From Nocardioides conyzicola (GTDB lineage Bacteria; Actinomycetota; Actinomycetes; Propionibacteriales; Nocardioidaceae), in NCBI RefSeq assembly GCF_039543825.1, contig NZ_BAABKM010000005.1, positions 186,001 to 250,000 of the forward strand: 64,000 nt of DNA, written 5' to 3'. Below, piece by piece: positions 62,611-64,000 of this stretch (within the stretch, counting starts at the first letter, position 1; each line of letters opens with the position of its first letter). The notes under the pieces were generated by a model. That model was not told the DNA's origin. It did not search any database and was given only the letters and a program-made list of their open reading frames with translations. The position numbers were made by a program, and so were the translations under genes.

Positions 62611-63410
62611 GCGACGGGCCGGGACGGATCGGTGATCCAGCCCGACCAGCTGCCCGGGTAGAGCGCCGCCCGGATCCCGGCGACCTCCAGCGCGAGCACG
62701 TCGTGCGCCGCGGTCACGCCGGAGCCGCAGTAGACCGCCACGTCCTCGGACCCGTCGACCCCGGCGGCGGCGTACAACGCCTGCAGCTCGGCGGCCGAGC
62801 GGAAGCGGCCCTCGGCGTTCAGGTTGGTCGTCGTGGGCACGTTGACCGCGCCGGGGATGTGGCCGGCGACCGGGTCGACCGGCTCGGTCTCGCCGCGGAA
62901 GCGCTCCGGCGCCCGCGCGTCGACGAGCACCGGTACGCCGAGCACGCCGTCGGCCTCGACCAGCGGCATGGCGCCGGGCCGCGCGGTGAAGTCGCCGCGG
63001 CCGGGCAGCACGGTACCGGTGTGCACGGCTCCCCCGGCGGCGAGCCACCCTGCCCACGCGCCGTCGAGCACCCGGACGTCGGTGTGCCCGTGGTAGCGCA
63101 GCAGCCACCACGCCCGGCCCGCCGCGAGGCCGGACCAGTCGTCGTACACGACGACCGTCCGGTCGTTGCGAACACCCGCCCTGCGCATGGCCGTCTCGAA
63201 GTCCTCGACGGTCGGGAGGGGGTGCCGCCCACCCTCACCGGGAGGCGCCGCCAGGTCCGCGTCCAGGTCGACGTACGACGCCCGCGGGACGTGCCCGCGC
63301 TCGTACTCGCCGCGCCCACCGGGCCCGCCCATCCGGTAGCGGACGTCGAGCACGGTCACCTCCCCGATGCGTTCGTGGAGCTCGGTGGCAGAGATCAGGG
63401 GAGTCGCCAT
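62607..63410 (-). CDS. Thiosulfate / 3-mercaptopyruvate sulfurtransferase
   Basis: 267 residues, two rhodanese domains (about 5-130 and 150-267). The first is inactive (VVVYDDWSGLAAGRAWWLL has no cysteine). The second has the catalytic Cys in VAVYCGSGVTAAHDVLAL; the CGSGVTA loop is usual for mercaptopyruvate sulfurtransferases. It moves sulfur to acceptors such as cyanide or thioredoxin. The ATG at 63410 is supported by PLISATELHERIG at the N-terminus. It is divergent from the thymidine kinase gene. Confidence 0.92.
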   Translation of the reverse strand: MATPLISATELHERIGEVTVLDVRYRMGGPGGRGEYERGHVPRASYVDLDADLAAPPGEGGRHPLPTVEDFETAMRRAGVRNDRTVVVYDDWSGLAAGRAWWLLRYHGHTDVRVLDGAWAGWLAAGGAVHTGTVLPGRGDFTARPGAMPLVEADGVLGVPVLVDARAPERFRGETEPVDPVAGHIPGAVNVPTTTNLNAEGRFRSAAELQALYAAAGVDGSEDVAVYCGSGVTAAHDVLALEVAGIRAALYPGSWSGWITDPSRPVA

Positions 63411-63448
63411 GCGCCCATCTTGCCGGGTCCATGAAAGGATCCCGACCC

Positions 63449-64000
63449 GTGGCTGAACTGCACTTCTTCACCGGCACCATGGACTCGGGCAAGAGCACGC
63501 TCGCGCTCCAGACCAACCACAACCACGCCGCGCGCGGCCGGGTGGGCCGCATCTTCACCTCCAACGACCGGGCCGGTCAGGCCCAGCTCTCGAGCCGCCT
63601 GGGACTGACCCACGACGCCCTCGAGGTCACCCCGGACTTCGACTTCTGGCGGTACGTCGTCACGACGCTCACGCAGGGCGGCCGCGTCGACTACCTCATC
63701 TGTGACGAGGCGCAGTTCTACACCCGCGACCAGATCGACCAGCTCGCCAAGATCTGCGACGAGCTCCAGATCGACGTCTTCGCGTTCGGCATCCTCACCG
63801 ACTTCCGCACGCAGCTCTTCGAGGGCAGCTCCCGGCTGATCGAGCTCGCCGACCGGGTCAACGTGCTGCAGGTCGAGGCGCTCTGCTGGTGCGGCAAGCG
63901 GGCGACCCACAACGCGCGCACCGAGGACGGGATCATGGTCACCGAGGGCGAGGTCATCGTCGTCGGCGACGTCGAGGAGCAGGGCGGCCCGCCGGCCGAG
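63449..64000 (+). CDS. tdk: Thymidine kinase, type II (3' end outside window)
   Basis: The first 184 codons are present; the gene runs off the right edge. FFTGTMDSGKSTLALQTNHN is the P-loop (residues 6-25 region), LICDEAQFYTRDQI holds the catalytic Glu and Walker B Asp, and ALCWCGKRATHNAR with TEDGIM shows a zinc CxC start. It phosphorylates thymidine to dTMP in the salvage pathway. A GTG start at 63449 is chosen because it lies just before the P-loop strand; AAGGAT lies eight bases upstream. Confidence 0.93.
   Translation, partial: MAELHFFTGTMDSGKSTLALQTNHNHAARGRVGRIFTSNDRAGQAQLSSRLGLTHDALEVTPDFDFWRYVVTTLTQGGRVDYLICDEAQFYTRDQIDQLAKICDELQIDVFAFGILTDFRTQLFEGSSRLIELADRVNVLQVEALCWCGKRATHNARTEDGIMVTEGEVIVVGDVEEQGGPPAE

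Overview
The window looks like ordinary chromosomal DNA of a high-GC actinobacterium. A member of the Nocardioidaceae (Nocardioides-like) is the best guess. The evidence is the very high GC content at third codon positions, frequent GTG starts, and actinobacterial families such as the septum protein SepH, DUF3093, DUF3159, DUF3710, DUF4193, DUF4235, a CU044_5270-type sigma-factor partner, a PAC2 protein and an iron-sulfur ferrochelatase. The taxon is inferred from gene content, not from a search. I see no tRNA, rRNA, CRISPR array, phage or insertion sequence. The genes are tightly packed: no stretch without a gene exceeds 300 bases, and the longest (43452-43712) is explained below by a terminator pair and promoter-like sites. 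The window starts inside a PAC2 gene and ends inside a thymidine kinase gene.

Layout. 1-9.4 kb: a fadA-fadB beta-oxidation pair behind a perfect palindrome, an orphan PAS-PAS histidine kinase, a secreted collagen-like protein, an L,D-transpeptidase, an old yellow enzyme and a homocysteine S-methyltransferase. 9.4-12.9 kb: a LuxR-type two-component system divergent from a membrane protein. 12.9-19 kb, reading leftward: a Nudix-strictosidine synthase-like pair, then dxs, a zinc metallopeptidase lipoprotein and an amino acid permease. 19-25 kb: a GH18-like secreted protein, a large BTAD/AAA regulator, an aldo/keto reductase and a DUF1330 protein. 24.8-32.3 kb: an efflux block with an FtsX-like permease, two ABC ATPases, an MMPL exporter and a hemerythrin protein. 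32.5-40.5 kb: an SDR coupled to a QueA-like enzyme, then two ECF sigma-factor modules. 40.6-46.5 kb: aconitase, an SDR, and an SGNH esterase with a pilin-like N-terminus coupled to a lipoprotein. 46.5-55.5 kb: a block whose order matches, from memory, Mycobacterium tuberculosis Rv2689c to Rv2701c: rRNA methyltransferase, KimA-type potassium transporter, two TrkA/Ceo proteins, DUF3159, OB-fold protein, DUF3710, dUTPase, DUF3093, a DUF4235 protein, DUF4193 and SuhB. 55.5-64 kb: ferrochelatase, an MFS transporter, a FadD17-like acyl-CoA ligase behind a KstR-type box, an aldonolactone oxidase, a TRIC-family channel, SepH, rhodanese and thymidine kinase.

How it is wired. At least thirteen neighbouring gene pairs overlap by ATGA or GTGA, so translational coupling is the rule inside operons. 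All twelve convergent pairs fall into two classes. Seven overlap or abut at their stop codons, four of them through the palindrome CTAG. The other five leave a gap of 66-97 bases filled by one long, near-perfect hairpin. At least twelve genes have a -10-like hexamer about 6-8 bases before the start codon and probably make leaderless mRNA. Two unlinked oxidoreductase genes share a MerR-type promoter (19-base spacer with an embedded dyad). I found no clearly new defence or biosynthetic system. The most useful leads are the regulatory motifs, the convergent-end architecture, the pilin-like SGNH protein, the metal-ligand-substituted phosphatase-like protein and the SDR/QueA-like pair.
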